Part shown: piece by piece, positions 17,113-26,666 of the stretch
Numbering within the stretch: position 1 is the first letter of the stretch
Layout: each line of letters starts with the position of its first letter
Assembly: GCA_963991145.1 (NCBI GenBank)
Contig: CAXDOZ010000003.1
Location: forward strand, 1-51,068
Direction of reading: 5' to 3'
DNA from: CAXDOZ01 sp963991145
Lineage (GTDB): Bacteria > Bacteroidota > Bacteroidia > Chitinophagales > JABDMM01
DNA: 51,068 bases
Notes under the pieces: model-generated
What the model was told of the DNA's origin: nothing
The model's input: only the letters and a program-made list of their open reading frames with translations
The model's database searches: none
Program-made: the position numbers and the translations under genes

Positions 17113-18025
17113 CGTCAACTGGAAGCTCTTTCAATAAGCTTGAAGCATTAAGATAATAGCTTTCCATTTCCTCTTCGATAAAGCTTTTTGCACCTGTGCT
17201 CTCAATGATTTCAAGTATTTCGTCTACTTTTTCCTGAGAGTCAGTTTCTTGAGAGAACCAAAAGCTAATTCGATCTCTCTGCTCTTGATTAGCGAGTTCC
17301 CAGGCTTTGATTATCAGGCCTGTTTTCTTATTTCTAAGAATATCACCACCTACTTTCTTACCGATCTTTTCACCATTTCCAAAGGCATCCAGCCAATCAT
17401 CCTTTAACTGAAAACTAACGCCTAATAGCTCTCCAAATCGATACATGGTTTCCTGAGAATCAGGTGAAGCATCGCCTGAACTGGCTCCGATCTGCAAGCT
17501 AACTCCAAGAAGTACAGCCGTTTTAAGACGGATCATTTCAAGGTATTCAGGGTAATTTACGATTGCCTCTTCCTCGAAATCCATATCCATTTGCTGTCCC
17601 TCACAAATTTGCCTTGCAGCAACATTGAAGGTTCCAATGATCTTCGGATCCATCTCAGATTGAAGAATGTATTGATATGAAAGGACCATTGTTAGGTCTC
17701 CGGAAAGGATCCCGGCATTGAGTCCATAAGTTTTATGCACAGTTGGCTTGCCTCTGCGCTGATCCGCATGATCCATTATATCGTCATGGATCAGGGTGTA
17801 ATTATGAAATAGCTCAATTCCGTAAGCTGCAGGAAGAGCTTTTTCTAACACTCCATCAAAGAGATCACAAGCCATAAGAACGAATACTGGTCGGATCCGC
17901 TTTCCACCAATGGACATCATGTATTCAACTGGTTGGTAGAGGCCTGCGGGCTCGGCGGGGAAGAACTGCTGTTCTGAGTATTGATCAAAGATTCTTCTTA
18001 GATACGCATAATCCCCTGCGGTCAT
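17054..18025 (-). CDS. Polyprenyl (geranyl/farnesyl/octaprenyl-type) diphosphate synthase
   Basis: This all-helical trans-isoprenyl diphosphate synthase condenses isopentenyl diphosphate onto an allylic primer. It has the first aspartate-rich motif D-D-I-M-D followed by R-R-G-K-P-T-V-H, and the second motif D-D-W-L-D near the C-terminus, with G-G-K-R-I-R-P upstream. The frame is open to an ATG at 18094, but M-T-A-G-D-Y at 18025 matches where related Bacteroidota proteins begin and gives 323 residues, the usual length. Chain length cannot be predicted safely; products could feed menaquinone, farnesyl or carotenoid pathways. It leads the operon with the lipoprotein, hydrolase and membrane protein genes. 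Confidence 0.92.
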   Translation of the reverse strand: MTAGDYAYLRRIFDQYSEQQFFPAEPAGLYQPVEYMMSIGGKRIRPVFVLMACDLFDGVLEKALPAAYGIELFHNYTLIHDDIMDHADQRRGKPTVHKTYGLNAGILSGDLTMVLSYQYILQSEMDPKIIGTFNVAARQICEGQQMDMDFEEEAIVNYPEYLEMIRLKTAVLLGVSLQIGASSGDASPDSQETMYRFGELLGVSFQLKDDWLDAFGNGEKIGKKVGGDILRNKKTGLIIKAWELANQEQRDRISFWFSQETDSQEKVDEILEIIESTGAKSFIEEEMESYYLNASSLLKELPVDDVKKKPLLGLSKALYEREA

Positions 18026-18138
18026 ACTGGATGGGTTTGCTCTTTTTATTGATAATTGAATGTTGGAGGCCACTTTTACTGTCTTTCGGTTCATGTATAA
18101 CCTATGTCTAACTCTTCCGTATAAACATAGACTTCAAA

Positions 18139-18168
18139 TTGACAACAGCTAATTAGCGATTCGGTTTG
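18139..18168 (+). promoter_or_regulatory. Candidate Bacteroidota-type promoter for the multi-PAS kinase
   Basis: TTG at 18139-18141 is followed after exactly 19 bases by TCGGTTTG at 18161-18168, one mismatch from the -7 consensus TAnnTTTG. Transcription would start near 18174, about 20 bases before the TTG start codon at 18194. Confidence 0.5.
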
Positions 18169-18193
18169 AAGTCACGTTAAAAATTCAACAAAA

Positions 18194-20836
18194 TTGACCT
18201 CCGACAACCAACATTTCTTCCACTTAAATAATAATCCTTATCAGGAAAGTAAAAGCTCTGTTGATTCCTATATTAAGTCAATGTATGACAAATTAGATAA
18301 TCTCAAAAGCAACATTGATACATCTGAGGAGATTGCCAAACTGAAAGCCGAATTAAACCAACTGAGAAGGATTGTGGAGTCTCCAAATCCCGGAAATCCA
18401 TTCTATCAGGAACTTCTAAATAGTCTGGAAGAAGGCTTTAGTCTTTTGGATCCAGATGGTAAGATTGAGTTTGTAAACGAACAATTCCTGGAAATTCTGG
18501 GATACACCGCCGATGAAGTAATCGGAATGCGTCCAGAAGAGATGATCTGGGAACTGGAAAATCAAGAATTCTTCCTTGAGAAGCATAAGAAAAGAAAGGA
18601 GGGTGTCGCAGATAGCTATGAAATTCAGGTAAAGCATAAAAGTGGTCATCCGATCTGGATGATGGTTAAAGCGAAGCCGCTTTTCAATTCTGATGGGAGC
18701 TACCGAGGCATTATGACACTCCATTATGATATCTCAAGAGAACTAGAGACTCGTGAGAGACTTAGGAAAAGTAAGGAGCAAATGGAGGCCAGGGTTCTAA
18801 ACAGAACTGCGGAGTTAAGAGAGACAAACCATCTCCTTCAAAACCAGATGAAGGAGAGAAAGCTTGCACAGCTGGAACTTCATAAGAGCAAGAAAAGAAT
18901 AGAGGAAATCTTCAATAATAGCCCGGATGGGATATTTGTAGAAGACCTCGATGGAAAGATCCTCCAGGCAAATGATGCAGCCGTAAAACTCCATCAGCTT
19001 AATTCTAAAGAAGACCTTATTGGGATGAGTGTATTCGATCTCACTCCAAAGTCTTTTGAAAATGAAGTGGCAGACAAATTCGAGCAAATTCTCAAAGAGA
19101 AAGTCCAATCATTTGAGAGCTATAGCCTGCTATCAAATGGGGAGATCATTCCAGTTGAAATTACTGCCAGATTGATTGAATATGATCAAAAGCCTGCAGT
19201 CCTTCTGAACGTCAGAGATATTACTGAAAGGAGAGCTTCTGAGGAACTACTTAAACGCTCTTTTGAAGAACTCGAGGAAAGAGTAGCAAATCGTACTAAA
19301 GAGCTAAGTGAGCTTAATGAGCAGCTCAAATCTGAGATTGAAGAAAGGAAGAGGTTTGAGAAGGAGCTGAAAAAGCAGGAATCGTACCTGAGGACCATAA
19401 TCGATACTGATCCGAGCATGATCTTCGTAAAGGATAGCAGGGGTAGATTTGTCATGGCAAATCAGGCAGTCGCCGATACTTATGGCACAACCGTTAATGA
19501 TCTAATCGGGAAGGACAATTCACATTTCAATCATATTTCTGATGAACTGAATTCATTCCACGATCAGGATAGGAAGGTTTTTGAATCAGGAAATCCAGTA
19601 GTGATCGCTAATGACAAGGTGACTAATCCAAAGACAGGAGAAACCAGAATCTTCCAGACAATCAAGGTCCCGATCAGCTTTGATGATGATGGGTCAAATA
19701 CTCATATTCTTGGAGTATCGACCGATATCACTGACCTAACCAAGGCCCGCTTAGACGTCGATAAACACAAAGATCTGTACAGAGAGATCGCTCATAGTAT
19801 TCCAAACTCTGCGATCTACCTGTTCAATGAGAATCTTGAATATGTTCTTGCAGATGGTCCGGAGGTAGAGTTCTTTGGTTATCCTAAGGAGTTCCTCGAA
19901 GGAAGACATATTCATGAAGCAATTACTGCTGAGACTCTACAGTGGATCGAGCCAATGTATCGAAGAGTATTTGCTGGTGAATCCAGTGAAAAAGGATTCA
20001 CCCATAAAGACAGGCACTACAACCTGTCTGTGATCCCGATCTATAACAATCAGGGAGAGGTACAATTTGGAATGGCTCTGGCGACCAATGTTACCGATCT
20101 AAAGAAATCTGAATCCGCTCTTGAAAAGAGAGCAGCTCAACTGGCAAGGTCTAATGAAGACCTCGAGAAATTCGCCTACGTAGCTTCTCACGACCTTCAG
20201 GAGCCTTTAAGATCTGTAGCATCATATGTTCAATTGCTGAAGAACAGGTACTCCGGCGAGTTAGATGAAGAGGCAGAAGAATTCATCTCTTTTGCAATAG
20301 ACGGCGTGAAAAGAATGCAGGCCCTGATCCAGGATCTCCTATCCTATTCAAGACTCACTTTCAAGGATCAACCTTACCAGGAAACCGATCTCAATGCACT
20401 TTTAGAAGGAGTTCAAAAGAACCTTGAAGAGACTATTGTTAAGCGAGAAGCAAGAATTGAAGTTCAAGGTTTGCCTACTCTAGCCGTAGACCCTTCTCAG
20501 ATCATTCAGCTATTCCAGAATTTATTGGAGAATGCAATGAAGTTCTGCCAGGAGACGAAGCCTGAAATTAAGGTCTACGCCGAGGAACTTGACAATCACT
20601 GGAAAATAAGTGTGCAGGATAATGGGATCGGTATTCCAAAGCAATTCGTCAATAAGATCTTTGTGATCTTCCAAAGACTACACAGTAGAAGTGATTACAA
20701 AGGAACTGGAATAGGCTTAGCTATTTGTAAGAAGATTACCGAAAGGCACGGAGGAGAAATTTGGGTCGAGTCTGAAGAGGGAAATGGAACTACATTCCAT
20801 TTAACAATTAGCAAGAGGCTTGAAAACTCCTATTGA
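18194..20836 (+). CDS. Cytosolic multi-PAS sensor histidine kinase
   Basis: This 880-residue soluble kinase has no membrane segment. An N-terminal coiled coil (about 30-60) precedes four PAS domains starting near 70, 234, 396 and 527. They are joined by heptad-rich linkers (R-L-R-K-S-K-E-Q-M-E type), and I-T-E-R-R and I-T-D-L-T motifs mark PAS/PAC ends. The HisKA box A-S-H-D-L-Q-E-P carries phospho-acceptor His666. The ATPase domain has N-L-L-E-N-A, D-N-G-I-G-I-P and G-T-G-I-G-L-A-I-C. This is the layout of bacteriophytochrome-like HWE-distant kinases that sense light, redox or small ligands; the ligand is unknown. The start is TTG at 18194; the next ATG is at 18281. There is no adjacent response regulator. 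The 3' end overlaps rnr by seven bases. Confidence 0.93.
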   Translation: MTSDNQHFFHLNNNPYQESKSSVDSYIKSMYDKLDNLKSNIDTSEEIAKLKAELNQLRRIVESPNPGNPFYQELLNSLEEGFSLLDPDGKIEFVNEQFLEILGYTADEVIGMRPEEMIWELENQEFFLEKHKKRKEGVADSYEIQVKHKSGHPIWMMVKAKPLFNSDGSYRGIMTLHYDISRELETRERLRKSKEQMEARVLNRTAELRETNHLLQNQMKERKLAQLELHKSKKRIEEIFNNSPDGIFVEDLDGKILQANDAAVKLHQLNSKEDLIGMSVFDLTPKSFENEVADKFEQILKEKVQSFESYSLLSNGEIIPVEITARLIEYDQKPAVLLNVRDITERRASEELLKRSFEELEERVANRTKELSELNEQLKSEIEERKRFEKELKKQESYLRTIIDTDPSMIFVKDSRGRFVMANQAVADTYGTTVNDLIGKDNSHFNHISDELNSFHDQDRKVFESGNPVVIANDKVTNPKTGETRIFQTIKVPISFDDDGSNTHILGVSTDITDLTKARLDVDKHKDLYREIAHSIPNSAIYLFNENLEYVLADGPEVEFFGYPKEFLEGRHIHEAITAETLQWIEPMYRRVFAGESSEKGFTHKDRHYNLSVIPIYNNQGEVQFGMALATNVTDLKKSESALEKRAAQLARSNEDLEKFAYVASHDLQEPLRSVASYVQLLKNRYSGELDEEAEEFISFAIDGVKRMQALIQDLLSYSRLTFKDQPYQETDLNALLEGVQKNLEETIVKREARIEVQGLPTLAVDPSQIIQLFQNLLENAMKFCQETKPEIKVYAEELDNHWKISVQDNGIGIPKQFVNKIFVIFQRLHSRSDYKGTGIGLAICKKITERHGGEIWVESEEGNGTTFHLTISKRLENSY

Positions 20837-23010
20837 TCATCTTCATCATCATCTAAGTCAACAATCCCAAGATCGACCTTACGGTCAGGGATATTTGTTT
20901 CCTCAATAACCACTCTCAACTTATCTCCCATTCGGTAGATATGACCGGTTCGCAAACCTGTTAGCGTAAGCGATACATCATCAAAAGCGAAAGGCTCATC
21001 AGCCATTTCTCGTATGGCGACAAAACCTTCGCATTTGTTCTCAACCATCTCTACGAAAAAGCCATGAGCGGTGATCCAGGTAATGATGCCGTCGAACTCT
21101 TCGCCAATTTTATCGGATAGATATTCGACCTGTTTGTATTTGATCGCCTCTCTCTCAGCTTCAAGAGCTGAGCGTTCGCCATCTGAAGATTTCTGGCAAA
21201 GGACCTCCAGCTCATCCTTTGGGTAAATGATGTGCCTTCGATCTTTCAGTGCAGCCTCAAGGATCCTATGTACTAGCACATCCGGGTATCGTCGAATTGG
21301 CGAAGTGAAGTGGGTATAGTATTCAAATGCCAATCCGAAGTGGCCAATATTTTCAGTCGTATATTTTGCTTTAGACATTGATCTAATGGCCATCTTCTCT
21401 AGAATAGCCTGTTCTGGTTTGCCATGGATCTTTTTTATCAGATCATTCATAATGGCTGCCACATGTGACTCATCATCAAACTTCAATAAGTGCCCAAAAC
21501 GACGAGCCAAGAGGGAAAAGCTGTCCAGTTTTTCGGGATTAGGTCCATCGTGAACCCTGTAAACCATTGGAATTGGGTTGGACTCTGGATTAAGCATTGA
21601 AACATACTTGGCTACCAAAATATTAGCTAGAAGCATAAACTCCTCGACCAACTGATTGGACTCGTGCTTATCCTTTGTGTAAATCCCAATCGGATATCCC
21701 TCCTCATTGAGTTCGAATCGAACTTCCTCTGATTCAAAGTTTATTGAACCATTCTTAAATCGATTCTTCCTAAGATTTCTGGAAACAGTGATCAGTGTAT
21801 TGACTTCACTTGTAAACTCACTTTCTGCTCCATCAATGATATCCTGAACCTCTCCGTAAGTGAATCTTTTGTTGGAGTGAATAACGCTCTTTGTGAAAGC
21901 AGAACTAACTACTTTATGATTGGAATCAAACTCTACAAGTACCGAGAAAGCTAATCGATCCTCATTTGGACGAAGGCTACAGAGATTATTAGAAAGTCGC
22001 TCTGGAAGCATTGGGCAAACCCTGTCGGGTAGATAAACCGAAGTAGTTCTGTTAATTGCCTCCTTATCTAGAGCTGAATCCTGCTTCACGTAGTGAGATA
22101 CATCAGCAATGTGGATTCCTATCTCGAAGTTTCCATTTTCGAGTTCTCTAACAGATAAAGCATCATCAAAGTCCTTGGCATCAACTGGGTCGATTGTAAA
22201 TGTCACAACCTCTCTATGGTCGTGACGCTTTGAGATCTCTTTAGCGGAAATCTCTTCGGGCATTGAATCCGCTTCTTCCAGCGCTTTTGGAGGGAATTCA
22301 ATATCGAAGCCAGCCGAAAGAAGCACATTGTTCATTTCCAGCTCATTGCGGTTGAAGCCGGTCAGGATCTGTTCAACTTTTGCAGTAGGATTTTTATCCT
22401 CCAATTTCCATTCAACGATCTTTGCAATGACCTTATCGCCATCCTGAGCGCCACCCATCATGTTCTTTGGAACAAAGAGATCATAGCGCATTTTTCGATC
22501 ATCAGGTACAACGAATGCAAATTCACGGGACATTTGGAATGTGCCCATAAATCGGTCTTGCTTACGCTTAACGATATCTACAACGATCCCCTCTAGTCTT
22601 GATCTTCTGCTTGCAAAGAGCTTAATAGCAACGGTATCTCCCTGAAGGGCATTCATTCCGTTTTTTCGGGATACAAAAACATCTTTATTCAAAGACTGGC
22701 AGACTACGTATAGATCTCCACGAGCAGTTAGGTCAACTGTTCCTTCAATGGTCTCGATGGTTAATGGTGCACTCTCAATGGCCCCGGCAATCTTGACCTT
22801 ATTCGCACGAGTCTTTGTAAGCTTCCCGGAATCCAACAGACCCTCAAGGGTTCGCTTTACTTTCTCTGTGCTGTAGCTTTTTGAAAACTTACGATGAAGC
22901 TGAGAAAAGGTGCACTGCTTCTTTTGGTTGCCGGCGAGATAATTCAGGATTGCCTTCTCTACTGAGGTAGACTTAGGTTTGTTACTACGCTTCTTTCTTT
23001 TTTTAGCCAT
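20830..23010 (-). CDS. rnr: Ribonuclease R, 3'-5' exoribonuclease
   Basis: This 726-residue RNase II-family enzyme degrades structured RNA from the 3' end. A basic N-terminus (K-K-R-K-K-R) and winged-helix region (to about 70) lead into cold-shock OB domains (to about 235). The RNB catalytic domain has the magnesium-binding aspartates in D-P-V-D-A-K-D-F-D-D (about 272-281) and Y-L-P-D-R-V-C-P-M-L-P-E-R-L-S. A C-terminal S1 domain (about 635-715) contains G-I-I-T-W-I-T-A-H-G-F-F-V-E, and the end is acidic (D-D-D-E-D-D-Q). The ATG is followed by the basic start; the next gene in the same direction upstream is the ABC ATPase, 24 bases away. Confidence 0.96.
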   Translation of the reverse strand: MAKKRKKRSNKPKSTSVEKAILNYLAGNQKKQCTFSQLHRKFSKSYSTEKVKRTLEGLLDSGKLTKTRANKVKIAGAIESAPLTIETIEGTVDLTARGDLYVVCQSLNKDVFVSRKNGMNALQGDTVAIKLFASRRSRLEGIVVDIVKRKQDRFMGTFQMSREFAFVVPDDRKMRYDLFVPKNMMGGAQDGDKVIAKIVEWKLEDKNPTAKVEQILTGFNRNELEMNNVLLSAGFDIEFPPKALEEADSMPEEISAKEISKRHDHREVVTFTIDPVDAKDFDDALSVRELENGNFEIGIHIADVSHYVKQDSALDKEAINRTTSVYLPDRVCPMLPERLSNNLCSLRPNEDRLAFSVLVEFDSNHKVVSSAFTKSVIHSNKRFTYGEVQDIIDGAESEFTSEVNTLITVSRNLRKNRFKNGSINFESEEVRFELNEEGYPIGIYTKDKHESNQLVEEFMLLANILVAKYVSMLNPESNPIPMVYRVHDGPNPEKLDSFSLLARRFGHLLKFDDESHVAAIMNDLIKKIHGKPEQAILEKMAIRSMSKAKYTTENIGHFGLAFEYYTHFTSPIRRYPDVLVHRILEAALKDRRHIIYPKDELEVLCQKSSDGERSALEAEREAIKYKQVEYLSDKIGEEFDGIITWITAHGFFVEMVENKCEGFVAIREMADEPFAFDDVSLTLTGLRTGHIYRMGDKLRVVIEETNIPDRKVDLGIVDLDDDEDDQ

Positions 23011-23034
23011 GTTTGGCTATATCGTTTTCACTCG

Positions 23035-24825
23035 TTAAGAGGCTGATTGTGCATCCATTCTGGCCTGGATATCTTTTAGCTCACCTTTAGGAATAGCAGA
23101 GATCAATTTCTGTGTGTATTCCTTTTGCGGGTGCTCATAGATCTCATCTGCCTGGCCCATTTCTTCAATCTCTCCTTTATTCATAACAACCATACGGTCA
23201 CTCATGAATTTAACCACTGAAAGGTCATGGGAGATAAAGATGTAGGTAAAATCGTAATCCTTTCTAAGCTTGATTAAGAGGTTCAGCACCTGCGCCTGAA
23301 CTGACACGTCAAGAGCTGAAACCGACTCATCACAAATGATGAAGCGAGGATTCAATGAAAGCGCTCTTGCAATACAGATACGCTGTCTTTGCCCTCCAGA
23401 AAATTCATGTGGGTAGCGATTGAAATGCTCCGCTCCAAGGCTTACGGTCTCAAGCAGGTCAACTACTTTCTCTTTTCTTGCCTTGTCGTTTCCATACAAG
23501 CCATGAACCTGCATCGGCTCAAGTATTGCATTTCCGATCGTCATTCTAGGATTCAAACTTGAATAAGGATCCTGGAAGATGATCTGCATATCCTCGCGAA
23601 GGTCGGTAAGCTCCTTGTCTGAAAGATTAAGAATGTTACGTCCTTCAAAAAGAACCTCTCCATCATAAGCAGGAGTCAATCTAAGGATGGTTCTTCCCAA
23701 TGTTGTTTTACCACAACCTGACTCACCTACCAATCCTAAAGTCTCTCCGGGATAAACATCGAAACTTACATCATCAACTGCCTTGACGTAGTCAAGAGTT
23801 TTACCGAAGAAATTGCTCTTCGATGGGAAGTAAGTCTTCAAATTCTTCACCTCAAGGATCGGCTTTTTAACCATTAGATCCTTGAGTCTTTGATCTGTTT
23901 CATCACGAGTAACGATCACCTTCTTGATCATATCCTCTACTGAGGATTCAAGCTCAATGATCTCTCCGTTTTCAACTTTCATGAAGTCGGAAACAGTAGG
24001 AAGCTTGCTAAGTCTTTTACCTAGTGGTGGACGACAGGCAAGAAGCCCTTTTGTATATGGATGCTGAGGGTTTTTAAAGATATCGAGAACAGGACCCTGC
24101 TCAACGATCTTACCCTTGTACATCACAATAACTCTATCGGCGATCTCAGCGATCACACCAAGGTCATGCGTAATGAAAACGATTGATGCTTCAACCTCTC
24201 TTTTAAGGTCGTTCATCAAATCGAGAATGGTCTTTTGAACTGTTACATCCAGAGCTGTTGTAGGCTCATCTGCAATAAGAATAGAAGGATTACATGACAT
24301 CGCCATGGCGATCATCACCCTTTGCTTCTGCCCTCCTGAAAGCTCGTGAGGATAGCTTCTGTAGATCCTGTCTGGAGTAGGAAGCTGAACCTTCTCGAAC
24401 ATTTGGATGGTTCTTTTCTTCGCCTCAGATTTGCTAACCTTTTGGTGCAATTGAATCGCTTCAACTACCTGATCCCCACAGGTAAATACAGGATTCAATG
24501 ATGTCATTGGCTCCTGAAAGATCATTGAGATATCATTACCTCGATATCTTCTCATTTCAGCTTCAGAGATGTCTAGAAGATTTACTTCACCTCGCTCTTT
24601 GTCGTGGAAGATGATCTCACCACCTGTGATCTTTCCAGGAGGGTCTGGGATCAATTGCATGATCGATAATGAAGTAACAGATTTTCCGGAGCCTGACTCT
24701 CCTACAATTCCAACTGTCTCACCTTTATTCAGGTGAAAACTTACATCATTAACGGCCTTAACTACTCTATCCTCAGTGTGGAATTCGGTTACCAGTCCTT
24801 TTACTTCCAGAAGCTTTTCTGACAT
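23035..24825 (-). CDS. Fused two-domain oligopeptide/dipeptide-type ABC transporter ATPase
   Basis: This 596-residue protein is a DppD-like half joined to a DppF-like half. Half 1 has Walker A G-E-S-G-S-G-K-S (about 41), signature L-S-G-G-Q-K-Q-R and Walker B I-L-I-A-D-E-P. The linker carries the oligopeptide-transporter C-terminal region with P-Y-T-K-G-L-L. Half 2 has Walker A G-E-S-G-C-G-K-T (about 367), signature F-S-G-G-Q-R-Q-R and Walker B F-I-I-C-D-E-S. Both sites look intact. Such fusions power uptake of peptides or nickel-type substrates with two permeases and a binding protein, none of which lies in this window, so the partners must be elsewhere. It is upstream of rnr and may be co-transcribed. 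Confidence 0.95.
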   Translation of the reverse strand: MSEKLLEVKGLVTEFHTEDRVVKAVNDVSFHLNKGETVGIVGESGSGKSVTSLSIMQLIPDPPGKITGGEIIFHDKERGEVNLLDISEAEMRRYRGNDISMIFQEPMTSLNPVFTCGDQVVEAIQLHQKVSKSEAKKRTIQMFEKVQLPTPDRIYRSYPHELSGGQKQRVMIAMAMSCNPSILIADEPTTALDVTVQKTILDLMNDLKREVEASIVFITHDLGVIAEIADRVIVMYKGKIVEQGPVLDIFKNPQHPYTKGLLACRPPLGKRLSKLPTVSDFMKVENGEIIELESSVEDMIKKVIVTRDETDQRLKDLMVKKPILEVKNLKTYFPSKSNFFGKTLDYVKAVDDVSFDVYPGETLGLVGESGCGKTTLGRTILRLTPAYDGEVLFEGRNILNLSDKELTDLREDMQIIFQDPYSSLNPRMTIGNAILEPMQVHGLYGNDKARKEKVVDLLETVSLGAEHFNRYPHEFSGGQRQRICIARALSLNPRFIICDESVSALDVSVQAQVLNLLIKLRKDYDFTYIFISHDLSVVKFMSDRMVVMNKGEIEEMGQADEIYEHPQKEYTQKLISAIPKGELKDIQARMDAQSAS

Positions 24826-24896
24826 TCTATTCTTTATTGTTCAGCCCGCTAATTTAGACCTTTAAACAAGGATTCCCAAAGAGCTATTCAACAGCT

Positions 24897-25943
24897 CTAA
24901 ATATTGATGTCGGCGGCATTCAACATCTTTTCCATATGAGCATCTAAACTTAGTTCATCTTTAAGTTTAAAATCGACTTTGAAACTGATTTCACCATTTA
25001 GGATCTGTTCAATTTTTTGTGCCCAATCTCCAGTCTCAAGGGTGTCAATTACAAGTCCCTGCCCCTCACTTATTATCTCCTTTCCTCCAGTCCATTTAGA
25101 GACTATGGCCGGTGTCCCGGCCGATAGGCTTTCTGAAACAATCTGCCCGAAGGGCTCATAAAAAGCTGGGTGCAAATGAAGATCTGCAATGTTGTAGAGA
25201 TCATTAGGAGCTTGCAGGAAACCCAAAGAGCGAAGATTAGTTAGGCTCGATCTAAATGGAGTCCCTGCTACAAGGAACAGGACTCTATCTCCGAAATATC
25301 TTGCCAGTGATTCAATTGTAGAAAGACCTTTTCGCCTATGGCTTGTAGATACAAAGGAGCAAACGAATTGGTCTTCCCTGACACCGTATTTCTTTCTCAG
25401 TGATTCCTTTTCTTCTGCGCTTAATTCGTAGAAGTTTTCTGTATTCAATGGTGGATATAGAACCTGGATCTTTGAATCACTCTCACCATAATAATCTACT
25501 ATCTCTTGAGACACCATTTGAGAGCATGCAAAGACAATTTTTGAATTGCTAAATGCCTTTCTATCCATTTTTAACTGAACCCAATCATCAGGCTTTTTGA
25601 ATAATGGTTTCTTACGATGAAGGAATCCGGCATGCGTATTAGGGGCAAGAACGAAATCCTGAGCCGAGGTCCTTTCCAGAGAGAGTGAAAAATCATAGTC
25701 CTTTCCGGAAAGAAAGCGCTTCAGTTTTGAATCAAATGCAAGAGGCCTGAGCAATCTGGGATAAGCAGAAACATCGAGATGAACGAAGTTGACATTTTTT
25801 GGAATTGGAGTTTCATCCAGGACCTTCCCACAGATCACCGTGACTTCATCTCCGTGTTTTAGGAAATACCTGATATAGTTTTGAAGGCGGGTCTCAAGTC
25901 CACCTTTCAGTCCATAACGAATATGTATCAGTGCGACTTTCAC
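24897..25943 (-). CDS. GT4-type glycosyltransferase
   Basis: This 348-residue GT-B enzyme starts at GTG and opens with I-R-Y-G-L-K-G-G-L-E-T-R, the glycine-rich acceptor-side loop of family 4. The C-terminal Rossmann half holds the EX7E motif (Y-E-P-F-G-Q-I-V-S-E-S-L-S-A-G-T-P) that binds the donor nucleotide sugar, and S-T-S-H-R-R-K-G for phosphate contact. Donor and acceptor are not predictable; LPS core or exopolysaccharide work is plausible. Its GTG overlaps the TAG stop of the exonuclease gene by one base (TAGTG), so the three genes from the methyltransferase onward are one operon of unrelated functions. Confidence 0.9.
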   Translation of the reverse strand: MKVALIHIRYGLKGGLETRLQNYIRYFLKHGDEVTVICGKVLDETPIPKNVNFVHLDVSAYPRLLRPLAFDSKLKRFLSGKDYDFSLSLERTSAQDFVLAPNTHAGFLHRKKPLFKKPDDWVQLKMDRKAFSNSKIVFACSQMVSQEIVDYYGESDSKIQVLYPPLNTENFYELSAEEKESLRKKYGVREDQFVCSFVSTSHRRKGLSTIESLARYFGDRVLFLVAGTPFRSSLTNLRSLGFLQAPNDLYNIADLHLHPAFYEPFGQIVSESLSAGTPAIVSKWTGGKEIISEGQGLVIDTLETGDWAQKIEQILNGEISFKVDFKLKDELSLDAHMEKMLNAADINI

Positions 25944-26665
25944 TAAAGATTAGAGCTGCTGCTGATCTGGTCACTTTCGATCAAAGGCAAACCAAGTAGT
26001 TTGAGCAATACCTGTGCACTTGTGACCACATCTTTCTCGCAGTAGACCGCAATTCTGTTCAGGTCTTTTTCTTCCCAGTAGACCTTCCCTACCATGCTAC
26101 CGTCAATATCATCTTTAGGTGTTGGGATATCGAAAACTGCTGCAAGAAGATTCAAACTGGTATAGGCTTTAAAATCTCCAAACTTCCACATCTGCATAGT
26201 GTCCAGTTGATTGATCTCCCAGGGTTTCTTTCCCTGGATCTGGAGGATCTTTGGAAGTTTTAATCCATTGATCAGCATTCTTCTACACAGGTAGGGCACA
26301 TCAAACTCCCTAATATTATGGCCACATAAGACCTTGTTGGCCTGATAAAAACTCTTATTCAACATCTCTGAGAAATCAGAAAGAAGCTTCTTCTCATCAT
26401 CTCCGTAAAAGGATTTGGTTCGTAAAGAGTATTTGCCTCCATTGGGGATGAATATCCCTGCTGAAATACAGACTACTTTGCCAAACTCAGCATAGATGCC
26501 GGCTCTTTCATAACTATCGGGAGACTCCTCATCCTCTTTACCAATTCTCTCATGCTTTAGATCCCACAATTTTTGGATCCTTTCTGATGTACTTGAGTAT
26601 TCAGCTTCCTGAGATACGGTCTCAATGTCGAAAACCAGGATGTTTGAAAGATCGTATTCAGCCAT
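25943..26665 (-). CDS. PolB-related predicted 3'-5' exonuclease (DEDD superfamily)
   Basis: This 240-residue protein has the DEDD exonuclease motifs: ExoI F-D-I-E-T (Asp13, Glu15), ExoII around G-H-N-I-R-E-F-D, and ExoIII Y-C-E-K-D-V-V near 210. It matches the stand-alone group related to the exonuclease domain of family B DNA polymerases. It lacks any polymerase domain. The role is probably DNA or RNA end trimming or proofreading in trans; the substrate is unknown. The ATG lies one base after the methyltransferase stop, and its stop overlaps the GT4 start. Confidence 0.87.
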   Translation of the reverse strand: MAEYDLSNILVFDIETVSQEAEYSSTSERIQKLWDLKHERIGKEDEESPDSYERAGIYAEFGKVVCISAGIFIPNGGKYSLRTKSFYGDDEKKLLSDFSEMLNKSFYQANKVLCGHNIREFDVPYLCRRMLINGLKLPKILQIQGKKPWEINQLDTMQMWKFGDFKAYTSLNLLAAVFDIPTPKDDIDGSMVGKVYWEEKDLNRIAVYCEKDVVTSAQVLLKLLGLPLIESDQISSSSNL

Positions 26666-26666
26666 T

